A stretch of 64,000 nucleotides of DNA from Pseudoduganella aquatica (lineage in GTDB: Bacteria; Pseudomonadota; Gammaproteobacteria; Burkholderiales; Burkholderiaceae_D). The stretch spans positions 1 through 64,000 of the forward strand of contig NZ_WWCU01000009.1 in NCBI RefSeq assembly GCF_009857595.1. Reading direction: 5' to 3'. How positions within the stretch are numbered: the stretch's first letter is position 1; every line of letters starts with the position of its first letter. The notes beneath the pieces were generated by a model. The model saw only the letters and a program-made list of their open reading frames with translations. It was not told the origin of the DNA and did no database searches. The translations under genes and the position numbers were made by a program. Below, one piece after another: positions 55,020 to 64,000 of this stretch.

Positions 55020-56281
55020 AACAGCTGTTCGACGTCCTCATTATCGGCGCCGGCCCGGCAGGCCTGGCGGCGGCCCATGCGGCGGCCATGCATGCGCCCG
55101 ATGCGGCCATCTGCATCGTGGACGACAATCCGCTGAGCGGCGGCCAGATCTGGCGCGGCGGCGCGGACAAGCAGCGGGACTACCGCGCCCGCAAGCTGTC
55201 GCGCGAGCTGCTGGCCGCTCCCAACGTGACCTTCATGTCCCAGTCCCGCGTGCTGTACGCGCCCGGGCCGGGCCAGTTGCTGGTGCAGTCGCCCGGCGGC
55301 GCAGCCACGCTGTGCTACCAGCGCCTGATCCTCGCCACCGGCGCACGCGAACTGCTGCTGCCCTTCCCCGGCTGGACACTGCCGGGCGTAACCGGCGCTG
55401 GCGGACTGCAGGCATTGGCCAAGGGCGGCTATCCCTTGGCGGGCAAGCGCGTCGTGGTCGCAGGCTCCGGTCCGCTGCTGCTGGCGGTTGCCGCAACGCT
55501 GGTAAAGCAAGGCGCCCACGTGGAAGCCATTGTCGAGCAGGCGCCCTTGTTCCGCCTGGCGCGCTTTGCGGCTGGGCTGCTGGCCACGCCGTCCAAGATC
55601 GCCCAGGCGCTGCGGCTGAAAGGCCGCCTGAGCGGCGTCCCCTACTACTACGACAGCTATGTCAGCTCCGCCGCAGGCGACGGCGGCCTGCAAAGCGTAA
55701 AGCTGATGTGCCGCGAAGGCACGTCCATGACCATCGCCTGCGACTACCTCGCCTGCGGCTACGGCCTCGTTCCGAGCCCGGAACTGGCCATGGCGCTGGG
55801 CTGCGATGCCGGCCCTGCCACGCAGGCCGCGACGGTGGACGAATACCAGCAAACCAGCATGCCCGGCATCTACTGCGCCGGCGAAGGAACCGGAGCGGGC
55901 GGCGTGGACAAGGCGCTGGCGGAAGGCCGCATCGCCGGCCTGGCCGCCATCGGCCGCGAAGACCTGGCCCGGCGCCACTTCCGCCGCCGAGCGCGCTGGC
56001 AAGCCTTTGCGCAGCGCCTCGCGCGCGCCTTCGCCCTGCGCCCCGAGATTGCGGCACTGGCGGACGACGCCACCATCGTTTGCCGCTGCGAGGACGTTTG
56101 TCACGGCGAACTGCGCCAGCACGGCAGCTGGCGCAGCGCCAAGCTGCATAAGCGCTGCGGCATGGGTCCATGCCAGGGACGCATCTGCGGCAACGCCACC
56201 GCCACGCTGTACGGCTGGCGGCCCGATTCGGTACGCGTTCCGATCACACCGGCACGCGTCGATAGCATCATCCACTCATAA
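55016..56281 (+). CDS. D-hydroxyproline dehydrogenase, NAD(P)/FAD alpha subunit with BFD-like iron-sulfur domain
   Basis: The 421-residue protein begins FDVLIIGAGPAGLAAAHAAA (FAD motif) and contains a second nucleotide fold VVVAGSGPLLLAVAATLV near 156-173. The C-terminus has a BFD-type [2Fe-2S] domain with VCRCEDVCHGEL and CGMGPCQGRICG. This is the architecture of the large subunit of opine and hydroxyproline dehydrogenases. It is fourth in the operon, overlapping the ferredoxin subunit by four bases. Electrons probably go to the respiratory chain. Confidence 0.85.
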   Translation: MKQLFDVLIIGAGPAGLAAAHAAAMHAPDAAICIVDDNPLSGGQIWRGGADKQRDYRARKLSRELLAAPNVTFMSQSRVLYAPGPGQLLVQSPGGAATLCYQRLILATGARELLLPFPGWTLPGVTGAGGLQALAKGGYPLAGKRVVVAGSGPLLLAVAATLVKQGAHVEAIVEQAPLFRLARFAAGLLATPSKIAQALRLKGRLSGVPYYYDSYVSSAAGDGGLQSVKLMCREGTSMTIACDYLACGYGLVPSPELAMALGCDAGPATQAATVDEYQQTSMPGIYCAGEGTGAGGVDKALAEGRIAGLAAIGREDLARRHFRRRARWQAFAQRLARAFALRPEIAALADDATIVCRCEDVCHGELRQHGSWRSAKLHKRCGMGPCQGRICGNATATLYGWRPDSVRVPITPARVDSIIHS

Positions 56282-56296
56282 CCTCAGGAGATCAGC

Positions 56297-57208
56297 ATGA
56301 GCGCAGCAAAATGGCAGGGCATATTCCCGGCAGTGACCACCAAATTCCACGCCAACGAGGAGCTGGACCACGCCGAGATGGAAAAGCATTTCGAGTTCCA
56401 GATCCAGAACGGCGTGCACGGCATGGTCACCTGCGGCTCGCTGGGTGAAGCCAGCACGCTGTCGCTGGAGGAAAAGCTGGCCGTGGCGAAAACCGCCGTG
56501 AAGGTATCCAACGGCCGCGTGCCGGTGCTGGCCAATGTGTCCGAAACCCGCACCACCAACGCCATCCGCTACGTGGAGCAGGCGCGCGAACTGGGTGTGG
56601 ACGGCTTCATGGTCATGCCTTCGGTGCTGTACGCGGCAGACGCGCGCGAAGCGAAGGACAACCTGCGCACCATCGCCACTGCCGCCAAGCTGCCCATCAT
56701 GGTCTACAACAACCCTGTGGCCTACAAGGTGGACCTGACGCCGGAAGACTTCCAGGAACTGGCGGACTGCGAGCACATCGTCGCCATCAAGGAATCGACC
56801 GACAATATCCGCCGCATCACCGACCTGCGCAACGCCGTGGGCACGCGCTACCAGCTGTTCATGGGCGTGGACGACCTGTCCTTTGAAGGCCTCGCCGTGG
56901 GCGCGGACGGCCTGCTGGCCGGCCTGGTGGTGGCCTTCCCGGCCGAAACCGTGGCGCTGTACAAATTGATGAAGGCCAAGCGCTACGACGAAGCGCTGGC
57001 GCTGTATCAGTGGTTCATGCCGCTGCTGCACCTGGACGTCTCCACCAAGCTGGTACAAAACCTGAAGCTGGTGGAAGCGCTGGTCGGCGTGGGCAACGAG
57101 ATGGTGCGCCGTCCGCGCCAGCCGCTGCAAGGCTCCGAACGCGCCAAGGTCACCGCCATCGTGCAGCAGGCGCTAGCCACGCGTCCGGACCTGAGCCGCC
57201 TGTTCTGA
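56297..57208 (+). CDS. DHDPS-family enzyme, probable pyrroline-4-hydroxy-2-carboxylate deaminase
   Basis: The 303-residue N-acetylneuraminate-lyase-type barrel begins WQGIFPAVTTKFHANEELD. It has the glycine-serine motif VTCGSLGEASTLS (about 43-55), the conserved Tyr in PIMVYNNPVAYKVD near 132-145 and the Schiff-base Lys in HIVAIKESTDNIRR near 161. In hydroxyproline clusters the equivalent enzyme converts the dehydrogenase product to 2-oxoglutarate semialdehyde, which fits here. AGGAGATCAGC lies upstream, 15 bases after the previous stop. The semialdehyde dehydrogenase is not in the window. Confidence 0.85.
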   Translation: MSAAKWQGIFPAVTTKFHANEELDHAEMEKHFEFQIQNGVHGMVTCGSLGEASTLSLEEKLAVAKTAVKVSNGRVPVLANVSETRTTNAIRYVEQARELGVDGFMVMPSVLYAADAREAKDNLRTIATAAKLPIMVYNNPVAYKVDLTPEDFQELADCEHIVAIKESTDNIRRITDLRNAVGTRYQLFMGVDDLSFEGLAVGADGLLAGLVVAFPAETVALYKLMKAKRYDEALALYQWFMPLLHLDVSTKLVQNLKLVEALVGVGNEMVRRPRQPLQGSERAKVTAIVQQALATRPDLSRLF

Positions 57209-57320
57209 GCGCGGCCCCAGGCTTTTAATCATATTATTGACTAAAGAAAGCCGGGAGATAGGCGAGACAACTGAACTGTGAAATGATGTTTGCCCATACC
57301 GTAACGGAGCCAGGCAAGCC

Positions 57321-59048
57321 ATGCATTCACACACCACAACCAGACTCGCCTTCTCTGTCCTCGGCATGGCACTGGCAACAGCCGCCCATGCCGCAGGCCC
57401 CAGCGCTGCCGACGGCAAGCGTATTTTCCAGAACAACTGCGCCATGTGCCACACCGCGTCGCCCGACATGGCCACGCTGGCCGGGCCGCCGCTGTTCAAT
57501 GTGGTGGGACGCAAGGCCGCAGGCGTGCCGGGGTTTGCCTATTCCAATGCCCTGTCCGCCCTGGGCGCGAAAGGCGGCCACTGGACCGCGCGGGAATTGG
57601 ACCTGTTCCTGAATGACCCCGCCGCTTACGTCCCCGGCACCACCATGCCCGTCGCCGTGGCGCAGCCGGATGACCGCCGCGCGCTGCTGGCCTATCTCGC
57701 TTCCGCGAAGGGCAAGGCGGTAGCGGCAAAGGCTGCGCCGGCAGCCTCAGCGCCGCCCCAGGCGGCAGCCGCCGCCGGGGAGGAACACTGGAGCGACGAC
57801 AAGCCCGGACGCATGCACGAAGTGCGCGTGGCCGACCTGCCGCCGCCATTTGCCAGCGCCAGCGCCGGCAACAGTCCCCGCAACGTTCCCCGTCCCGAAG
57901 GCGCGCTGCCGTCGGTGCCTGAGAATTTCAGCGCCAGCCTGTGGGCCACCGATCCGGACCGGGGCCGCGTGATGGCGAAGGCGCCTAACGGCGATATCTT
58001 CATTTCCTCGACCACCAAGCGACTCATCAAGGTATTCCGTTCGTCGACCGGAGAAAAGGCGGACACGGTGACCGTGTTCGCGTCCAAGCTGGACCGCCCT
58101 TTCGGCTTCGCCTTCTGGCCCGTGGGACCGAATCCGCGATACCTGTACGTGGCTAACGTGAACTCCATCGTGCGCTTCCCCTACCGCAACGGCGACCTTG
58201 TGGCCAGCGGCGAGCCGGAAGTAGTGGTGCCTACCCTGACCGCGGAAACCGGCAGCCATTCGTCGCGCACCCTGGTGTTCTCGGCCGACAGCAAGACCAT
58301 GTACCTGTCCATCGGCTCGGCCTCGAATGTGGCCGAAGGCATAGGCGCCACGCCGCCGGAGCCGCTGGCGCAATGGGAAGCCAAGCACGGGTTGGGCGCC
58401 GCCTGGGGTACGGAGCTCGACCGCGCGCTGGTGCTGGCGTTCGACGCGGACGGCAAGAACAAGCGCACCCACGCCACCGGCTTGCGCAACTGCGTGGGCA
58501 TGTATCTGTATCCGCGCACCGGCGAACTGCTGTGCAGCGTGAACGAGCGCGATATGCTGGGTGATAACCTGCCGCCGGACTATCTGACGCGCGTAAAGGG
58601 CGGCGCCCACTACGGCTGGCCGTGGCACTACATCGGCGGCCACGAGGAACCGCGCCTGCAAGGACAGCGGCCCGACTTGAAAGCCAAAGTCACCGCGCCC
58701 GACCTGCTGCTCACCGCGCATTCCGCGCCGCTCGGCATGGTGATGTACCAGGCTCCGGCCGCAGCCCGCGCGGCCTTCCCTGCCGCCTACGACGGCGACC
58801 TGTTCCTCGCCCTGCATGGATCGTGGAACCGCGCCACGCGTACGGGCTCGAAAGTCGTGCGCGTGCTCATGAAGAACGGCGTGCCCACCGGGCAGTACCA
58901 GGACTTCATGACGGGATTTGTCATCAGCGACAAGGAAGTGTGGGGACGGCCGTCGTCCGTGATGGTACAGAACGACGGCTCGCTGCTGGTGGACGACGAC
59001 GTGACGGGCGAGATCTGGCGGGTAGCTCCCAAGTCCGCGCCGAAATAA
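57321..59048 (+). CDS. Cytochrome c / sorbosone-dehydrogenase-like propeller fusion, periplasmic
   Basis: The 575-residue exported protein has a signal peptide ending near AAHAAG, then a class I cytochrome c domain with haem motif CAMCH (about 40-44) and a probable axial Met in GTTMPVAV near 111. After an Ala/Pro linker (APAASAPPQAAAAAG), residues 190-575 form a beta-propeller of the sorbosone/glucose dehydrogenase type (APNGDIFISSTTKR, then FLALHGSWNRATRTGSKVVR), usually PQQ-dependent. The fused pair would oxidise a sugar or aldehyde and pass electrons directly to haem. Substrate unknown. It is a single gene, convergent with the chemoreceptor. Confidence 0.85.
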   Translation: MHSHTTTRLAFSVLGMALATAAHAAGPSAADGKRIFQNNCAMCHTASPDMATLAGPPLFNVVGRKAAGVPGFAYSNALSALGAKGGHWTARELDLFLNDPAAYVPGTTMPVAVAQPDDRRALLAYLASAKGKAVAAKAAPAASAPPQAAAAAGEEHWSDDKPGRMHEVRVADLPPPFASASAGNSPRNVPRPEGALPSVPENFSASLWATDPDRGRVMAKAPNGDIFISSTTKRLIKVFRSSTGEKADTVTVFASKLDRPFGFAFWPVGPNPRYLYVANVNSIVRFPYRNGDLVASGEPEVVVPTLTAETGSHSSRTLVFSADSKTMYLSIGSASNVAEGIGATPPEPLAQWEAKHGLGAAWGTELDRALVLAFDADGKNKRTHATGLRNCVGMYLYPRTGELLCSVNERDMLGDNLPPDYLTRVKGGAHYGWPWHYIGGHEEPRLQGQRPDLKAKVTAPDLLLTAHSAPLGMVMYQAPAAARAAFPAAYDGDLFLALHGSWNRATRTGSKVVRVLMKNGVPTGQYQDFMTGFVISDKEVWGRPSSVMVQNDGSLLVDDDVTGEIWRVAPKSAPK

Positions 59049-59049
59049 G

Positions 59050-60975
59050 CTAGCGCAGCGCCAGCGCGCTGCTCGGAGCCCCCCCGTGCGAGCGCGTGGC
59101 GCTGGCTTCGTCCAGCTTGAAGATGCCCACCACCTGATCCAGCATCGCCGCCTGCTCCTGCAGCGACTGCGCGGCGGCGGCGGCCTGCTCGACCAGCGCG
59201 GCGTTCTGCTGCGTGGCGTCGTCCATCTGGATAATGGACTGGTTGACCTGGCCGATGCCGTCGCTCTGTTCGTGGCTGGCCGACGTGATCTCCACCATCA
59301 GCGTGGCGACGTGCTGCACCGACGCCACGATCTCGGTCATGGCGGCGCCCGCCGTGTCGGCCAGCTTGCCGCCCGCCTCCACCTTGGCCACCGAATCAAC
59401 GATCAGCTCCTTGATCTCCTTGGCCGCAGCGGCCGAGCGCTGCGCCAGGTTGCGCACTTCGGACGCCACCACCGCAAACCCGCGCCCCTGCTCGCCCGCG
59501 CGCGCCGCTTCCACCGCCGCGTTCAAGGCCAGGATATTGGTCTGGAAGGCGATGCCGTCGATAACGCCGATAATGTCCGACATCTTGCGCGAGCTGGCCG
59601 TAATCTCGCCCATCATGTCCACCACCTGCGTCACGACCGTGCCGCCCTTGACCGCAGCGGACGTGGTGGCCGACACCAGCTTGTTGGCCTCCTCCGCGTT
59701 GGCGGTGTTCTGCTTGACGGTGGACGTGAGCTGCTCCATCGCGGCGGCGGTTTCCTCCAGGTTGGACGCCTGGTGCTCGGTGCGCGCGGACAGGTCGAAA
59801 TTGCCGGTGGCGATTTCGCTCGAAGCAGTGCTGATCAGCTGCGTGCTGTCGCGCACCTTGAGGATGGTGCCGTTCAGCGACGACACGAAGCGGTTGAACG
59901 CCGACGCCAGCGCGCCGATTTCGTCCTCCGACTCCACCGGCATGCGGCGGCTCAAGTCGCCGTCGCCGCTGGCGATATCGCCCAGCATTTCGGCGGCGCG
60001 CATCACCGGCGCGGCGATGGCCCGGGCGATCAGGTAGATGGCGAACAGGCCTATGCCGCCGCCCACCAGCGCCGCAATCAGCGAGGAAATGGTGGCCGAG
60101 CGCACAATATTGCCCAATACTTCATGTTCCGGCACTTCCGCCAGCACGTACAGGTTCAGCTCCGGAATGAAGGAGGACGCCACAAACTGCGTGCCTTCCG
60201 CGCTCTTGTAGGTGGCGTGCGCAAACTTCTCGCCGTTCAGCAGCGTCTTGCTCAGCTCCGGCGTGAAGCCCGGCACGTCCTTCAGCAGATGCTTGCCGTC
60301 CCCCAGCGCGGGATTGCGGTGCACCACCACCGTGCCGTTCGCGCGCACCAGGTAGACAAAGCCGGACTTGCCCAGCTTGTAGGCGCGCACGGCCTGCGCC
60401 AGCGAATTCACGCTCAGTCCCAGGCCCGCCACACCCAGCTTGCCGCCGCCCGTCTGCACGCGGATGTTGATGAACAACATATAGCTGTCGGCGCTGACGT
60501 CCTTGTCCAGGTCCAGCGTGTAGGCCTTGCCGCTGTTGAGGAAGTCGTAGAACCACTGGTCGCTGGCCTTGTCCTTGCCCAGCGTGCGGTCATAGCCCTT
60601 GTCGGTGAAATACTTGCCGGTGCCGTGCGACACCCAGAACACCGTGGCCGCCTGGTTCTTTGCCTTCAGCTGCGCGGCCTCCTTTTGCCAACCCGCCACG
60701 CCCTCGTCCGGCGCGCCCGCCTCCTCCCAGCCATGCAGGAAGGTGTTGTTGGCCAGCGTCAGCGACACCGACAGCGGCTGCGCAATCTGGCGCTGGATGT
60801 CGTTGCGGATTTCGCCGATCTGCGCGGGCAGCTCCTGCTCCACCACGCGCTCCCGGCTGTTCTTGCTGCTCATGACGATGCTGAGCGTGGACGAGATGAT
60901 AATGAACAGCAGCAGGCATAGCCCCATGCTCAGCATCAGTTTATTTTTGATCGACAGCCGGCGCAGCAAAAGCAT
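59050..60975 (-). CDS. Methyl-accepting chemotaxis protein
   Basis: The 641-residue receptor has a first membrane helix ([20 protein letters not shown], about 13-32) and a periplasmic Cache-like sensor domain ([19 protein letters not shown], then [13 protein letters not shown]). A second helix follows ([20 protein letters not shown]), then HAMP and a signalling domain with the invariant tip [22 protein letters not shown] 60975 has GGGGAG upstream, so the longer frame to 61086 is rejected. Cache domains often bind organic or amino acids; the ligand is unknown. The CheW-docking tip is intact. No CheR/CheB tail pentapeptide is seen. Confidence 0.92.
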   Translation of the reverse strand: MLLLRRLSIKNKLMLSMGLCLLLFIIISSTLSIVMSSKNSRERVVEQELPAQIGEIRNDIQRQIAQPLSVSLTLANNTFLHGWEEAGAPDEGVAGWQKEAAQLKAKNQAATVFWVSHGTGKYFTDKGYDRTLGKDKASDQWFYDFLNSGKAYTLDLDKDVSADSYMLFINIRVQTGGGKLGVAGLGLSVNSLAQAVRAYKLGKSGFVYLVRANGTVVVHRNPALGDGKHLLKDVPGFTPELSKTLLNGEKFAHATYKSAEGTQFVASSFIPELNLYVLAEVPEHEVLGNIVRSATISSLIAALVGGGIGLFAIYLIARAIAAPVMRAAEMLGDIASGDGDLSRRMPVESEDEIGALASAFNRFVSSLNGTILKVRDSTQLISTASSEIATGNFDLSARTEHQASNLEETAAAMEQLTSTVKQNTANAEEANKLVSATTSAAVKGGTVVTQVVDMMGEITASSRKMSDIIGVIDGIAFQTNILALNAAVEAARAGEQGRGFAVVASEVRNLAQRSAAAAKEIKELIVDSVAKVEAGGKLADTAGAAMTEIVASVQHVATLMVEITSASHEQSDGIGQVNQSIIQMDDATQQNAALVEQAAAAAQSLQEQAAMLDQVVGIFKLDEASATRSHGGAPSSALALR

Positions 60976-61067
60976 AAGAACTCCCCAAAAGGTATTGTGG
61001 ATGCCGTCTGGCGCGGCACTCTGTCGCAGTGTACCCATAAGCGGAACACGGCCGGAACTATTTTCCC

Positions 61068-61979
61068 TTATCTGTTGCGCGTCCAATACCCAGGTTGCGC
61101 ATATACCTCTTTTAACTCATCTATAAAGAAACGTATCTTGGCAGGCAGGTGCCTTTGCTGTAGATAGACGGCCATGATGTCGTAGTCCGGCAGGGCGAAA
61201 TCGTCCAGCACCGTGATCAGGCTGCCCTCGGCCAGCTGCGCCTGGATCTCCCAGGTGGAGCGCCACGCCAGCCCCAGGCCCTCGCACGCCCAGCGGTGCA
61301 GCAGTTCGCCGTCGTTGCAATCCAGGTTGCCCTGCACCCGTATCGTCACCGGCTTGCCGCCCTGCTGGAAATACCAGCCGCGCTGCTGGCCGCCCTGCAG
61401 GTTGAAGGCCAGGCAGTTGTGGTGCGCCAGGTCGTCCAGCGTGCGCGGAATGCCATGGCGGTCGAAATAATCCGGCGTGCCGCAGACCACGCGGCGGTTC
61501 TTGGCCAGCTTCACCGCCACGAAACTCGGATCGATCACGCCGCCGATGCGAATGCCCAGGTCATAGCCCTCGCGCACCAGGTCTATCACCTGGTCGGTCA
61601 GGTTGAAGGACACCTGCACTTCCGGGTTGGCCGCCAAAAACGCCGGCGCATGCGGCGCCACGTGCTGGCGGCCGAACGACGCCGGCGCGGACACGATCAG
61701 GTGGCCCGTGGCCTTGTGCCGTCCCTCCGAAATATTCCGCTCCGCCACCTCGAAATCAGACAGCAGCTTGCGGCAGTCGTCGAGGAAGACATTGCCCTGT
61801 TCCGTGAGCGTGAGATGGCGCGTGGTGCGGTGCATCAGCTTCACGCCCAGGCGCTTTTCCAGCGCGTCTATGCGCCGCCCCAGCATCACCGGCGTGATGT
61901 TCTGCACCAGCGCCGCGCGCGCCAGGCTGCCCTTCTCCACCACCGCCACGAAGGCTTCGATTTGTTTGAGTTTATCCAT
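61068..61979 (-). CDS. LysR-family regulator, divergent from gcl
   Basis: The 303-residue protein starts [20 protein letters not shown] with the usual winged helix ([20 protein letters not shown] near 33-52) and a substrate-binding domain. It is divergent from gcl-hyi across 125 bases that include an ATAC-N5-GTAT motif, so it probably controls glyoxylate carboligase in response to glyoxylate or a related acid. The sequence resembles the broad LysR group annotated as DsdC/AaeR-like, and nothing further can be said. It is on the same strand as the chemoreceptor but 92 bases upstream of it. Confidence 0.85.
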   Translation of the reverse strand: MDKLKQIEAFVAVVEKGSLARAALVQNITPVMLGRRIDALEKRLGVKLMHRTTRHLTLTEQGNVFLDDCRKLLSDFEVAERNISEGRHKATGHLIVSAPASFGRQHVAPHAPAFLAANPEVQVSFNLTDQVIDLVREGYDLGIRIGGVIDPSFVAVKLAKNRRVVCGTPDYFDRHGIPRTLDDLAHHNCLAFNLQGGQQRGWYFQQGGKPVTIRVQGNLDCNDGELLHRWACEGLGLAWRSTWEIQAQLAEGSLITVLDDFALPDYDIMAVYLQQRHLPAKIRFFIDELKEVYAQPGYWTRNR

Positions 61980-61993
61980 GAATTCATTATTCC

Positions 61994-62006
61994 ATACTCA
62001 GGGTAT
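61994..62006. promoter_or_regulatory. Candidate LysR-type binding site upstream of gcl
   Basis: ATAC-TCAGG-GTAT is a short interrupted palindrome, close to the LysR start and about 100 bases from gcl. It loosely fits the T-N11-A rule of LysR sites. Weak evidence. Confidence 0.3.
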
Positions 62007-62104
62007 CGAATAAACCGATATTTTGTTGTCTTATCAAGCGCATGGATCGCCTATAGCATACAAAACATCAACAACGGTATTGCACATAACTCGAGGAGAA
62101 CACC

Positions 62105-63847
<1,743 letters not shown>

Positions 63848-63857
63848 GGAGCACAAC

Positions 63858-64000
63858 ATGCCTAAATTCGCCGCCAACCTGACCATGCTGTTCAACGAGC
63901 TGCATTTCCTGGACCGCTTCGGCGCCGCCTCGCGCGCCGGCTTCAAGGGCGTGGAGTTCCTGTTCCCCTACGACTTCGAGGCGGACCAGCTGGCCGAAAA
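63858..64000 (+). CDS. hyi: Hydroxypyruvate isomerase, N-terminal part (cut by window edge)
   Basis: From ATG 63858 (AAGGAGCACAAC upstream) the 47 visible codons read [20 protein letters not shown], then [20 protein letters not shown], the standard Hyi N-terminus. Hyi isomerises hydroxypyruvate and tartronate semialdehyde, the product of the adjacent Gcl. This copy keeps the exact family start that the paralogue at 4240-4827 has lost. It runs off the end of the window, so completeness cannot be judged. Confidence 0.9.
   Translation, partial: MPKFAANLTMLFNELHFLDRFGAASRAGFKGVEFLFPYDFEADQLAE

Overview
This is a high-GC window whose gene families, short intergenic gaps and synteny point to a betaproteobacterium, most likely Oxalobacteraceae (the Massilia/Duganella/Janthinobacterium group). 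The assignment is an inference: there is no rRNA, and it rests on the family content (FdsABG formate dehydrogenase, GH115, a fused indolepyruvate oxidoreductase) and on a cysS-alkA-accA-tilS-lysC-tRNA-Ser housekeeping block.

Layout. 1-3,280 is an insertion-sequence scar: the 5' end of an IS30-type transposase, a truncated AT-rich gene, a truncated IS5-family copy, a small island with two unrecognised genes, and a second IS5-family copy with both ends whose transposase is broken by the same stop and frameshift as the first. 3.3-12.7 kb is a one-carbon/oxalate region: a minus-strand operon for formyl-CoA:oxalate CoA-transferase, a decayed hydroxypyruvate isomerase paralogue and a histone-deacetylase-like hydrolase; a quinone oxidoreductase; then an NAD-dependent molybdenum formate dehydrogenase operon (fdsGBA-D) with a divergent regulator. 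13.8-24.3 kb holds a GH115 glucuronidase, a fused indolepyruvate oxidoreductase with a divergent Lrp regulator, a secreted beta-helix protein, a thioesterase and an acyltransferase. 24.4-27.9 kb is the lower beta-ketoadipate pathway (pcaIJF) with a divergent PcaR-type regulator and two recognisable operator copies.

27.9-33.4 kb contains the most unusual structure: two copies of a block made of several GC-rich hairpins, a palindromic terminator and an identical tRNA-Ser(GCU), enclosing a GH43-like/GH35 fusion and a KGG-repeat protein. The hairpins are kept in both copies although several stem sequences differ. 33.4-41.6 kb is the housekeeping block (lysC, tilS, accA, alkA, cysS, ppiA, ppiB, lpxH). 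41.7-51.8 kb is mixed: a solute-binding protein, an unrecognised small-protein/lipoprotein pair, glucarate dehydratase with a LacI regulator, DinB, TPR, DUF1439 and DUF72 proteins, and a YtrA-type ABC operon. 51.8-57.2 kb is a hydroxyproline catabolic cluster (epimerase, three-subunit dehydrogenase, deaminase) with a divergent PAS-AraC regulator. 57.3-64 kb has a cytochrome c/sorbosone-dehydrogenase fusion, a chemoreceptor, and a LysR-gcl-hyi glyoxylate locus cut by the window edge.

Together the genes describe a heterotrophic soil or plant-associated bacterium using plant polymers, sugar acids, aromatics, hydroxyproline and C2/C1 acids. Each catabolic cluster has its own adjacent, usually divergent, regulator.
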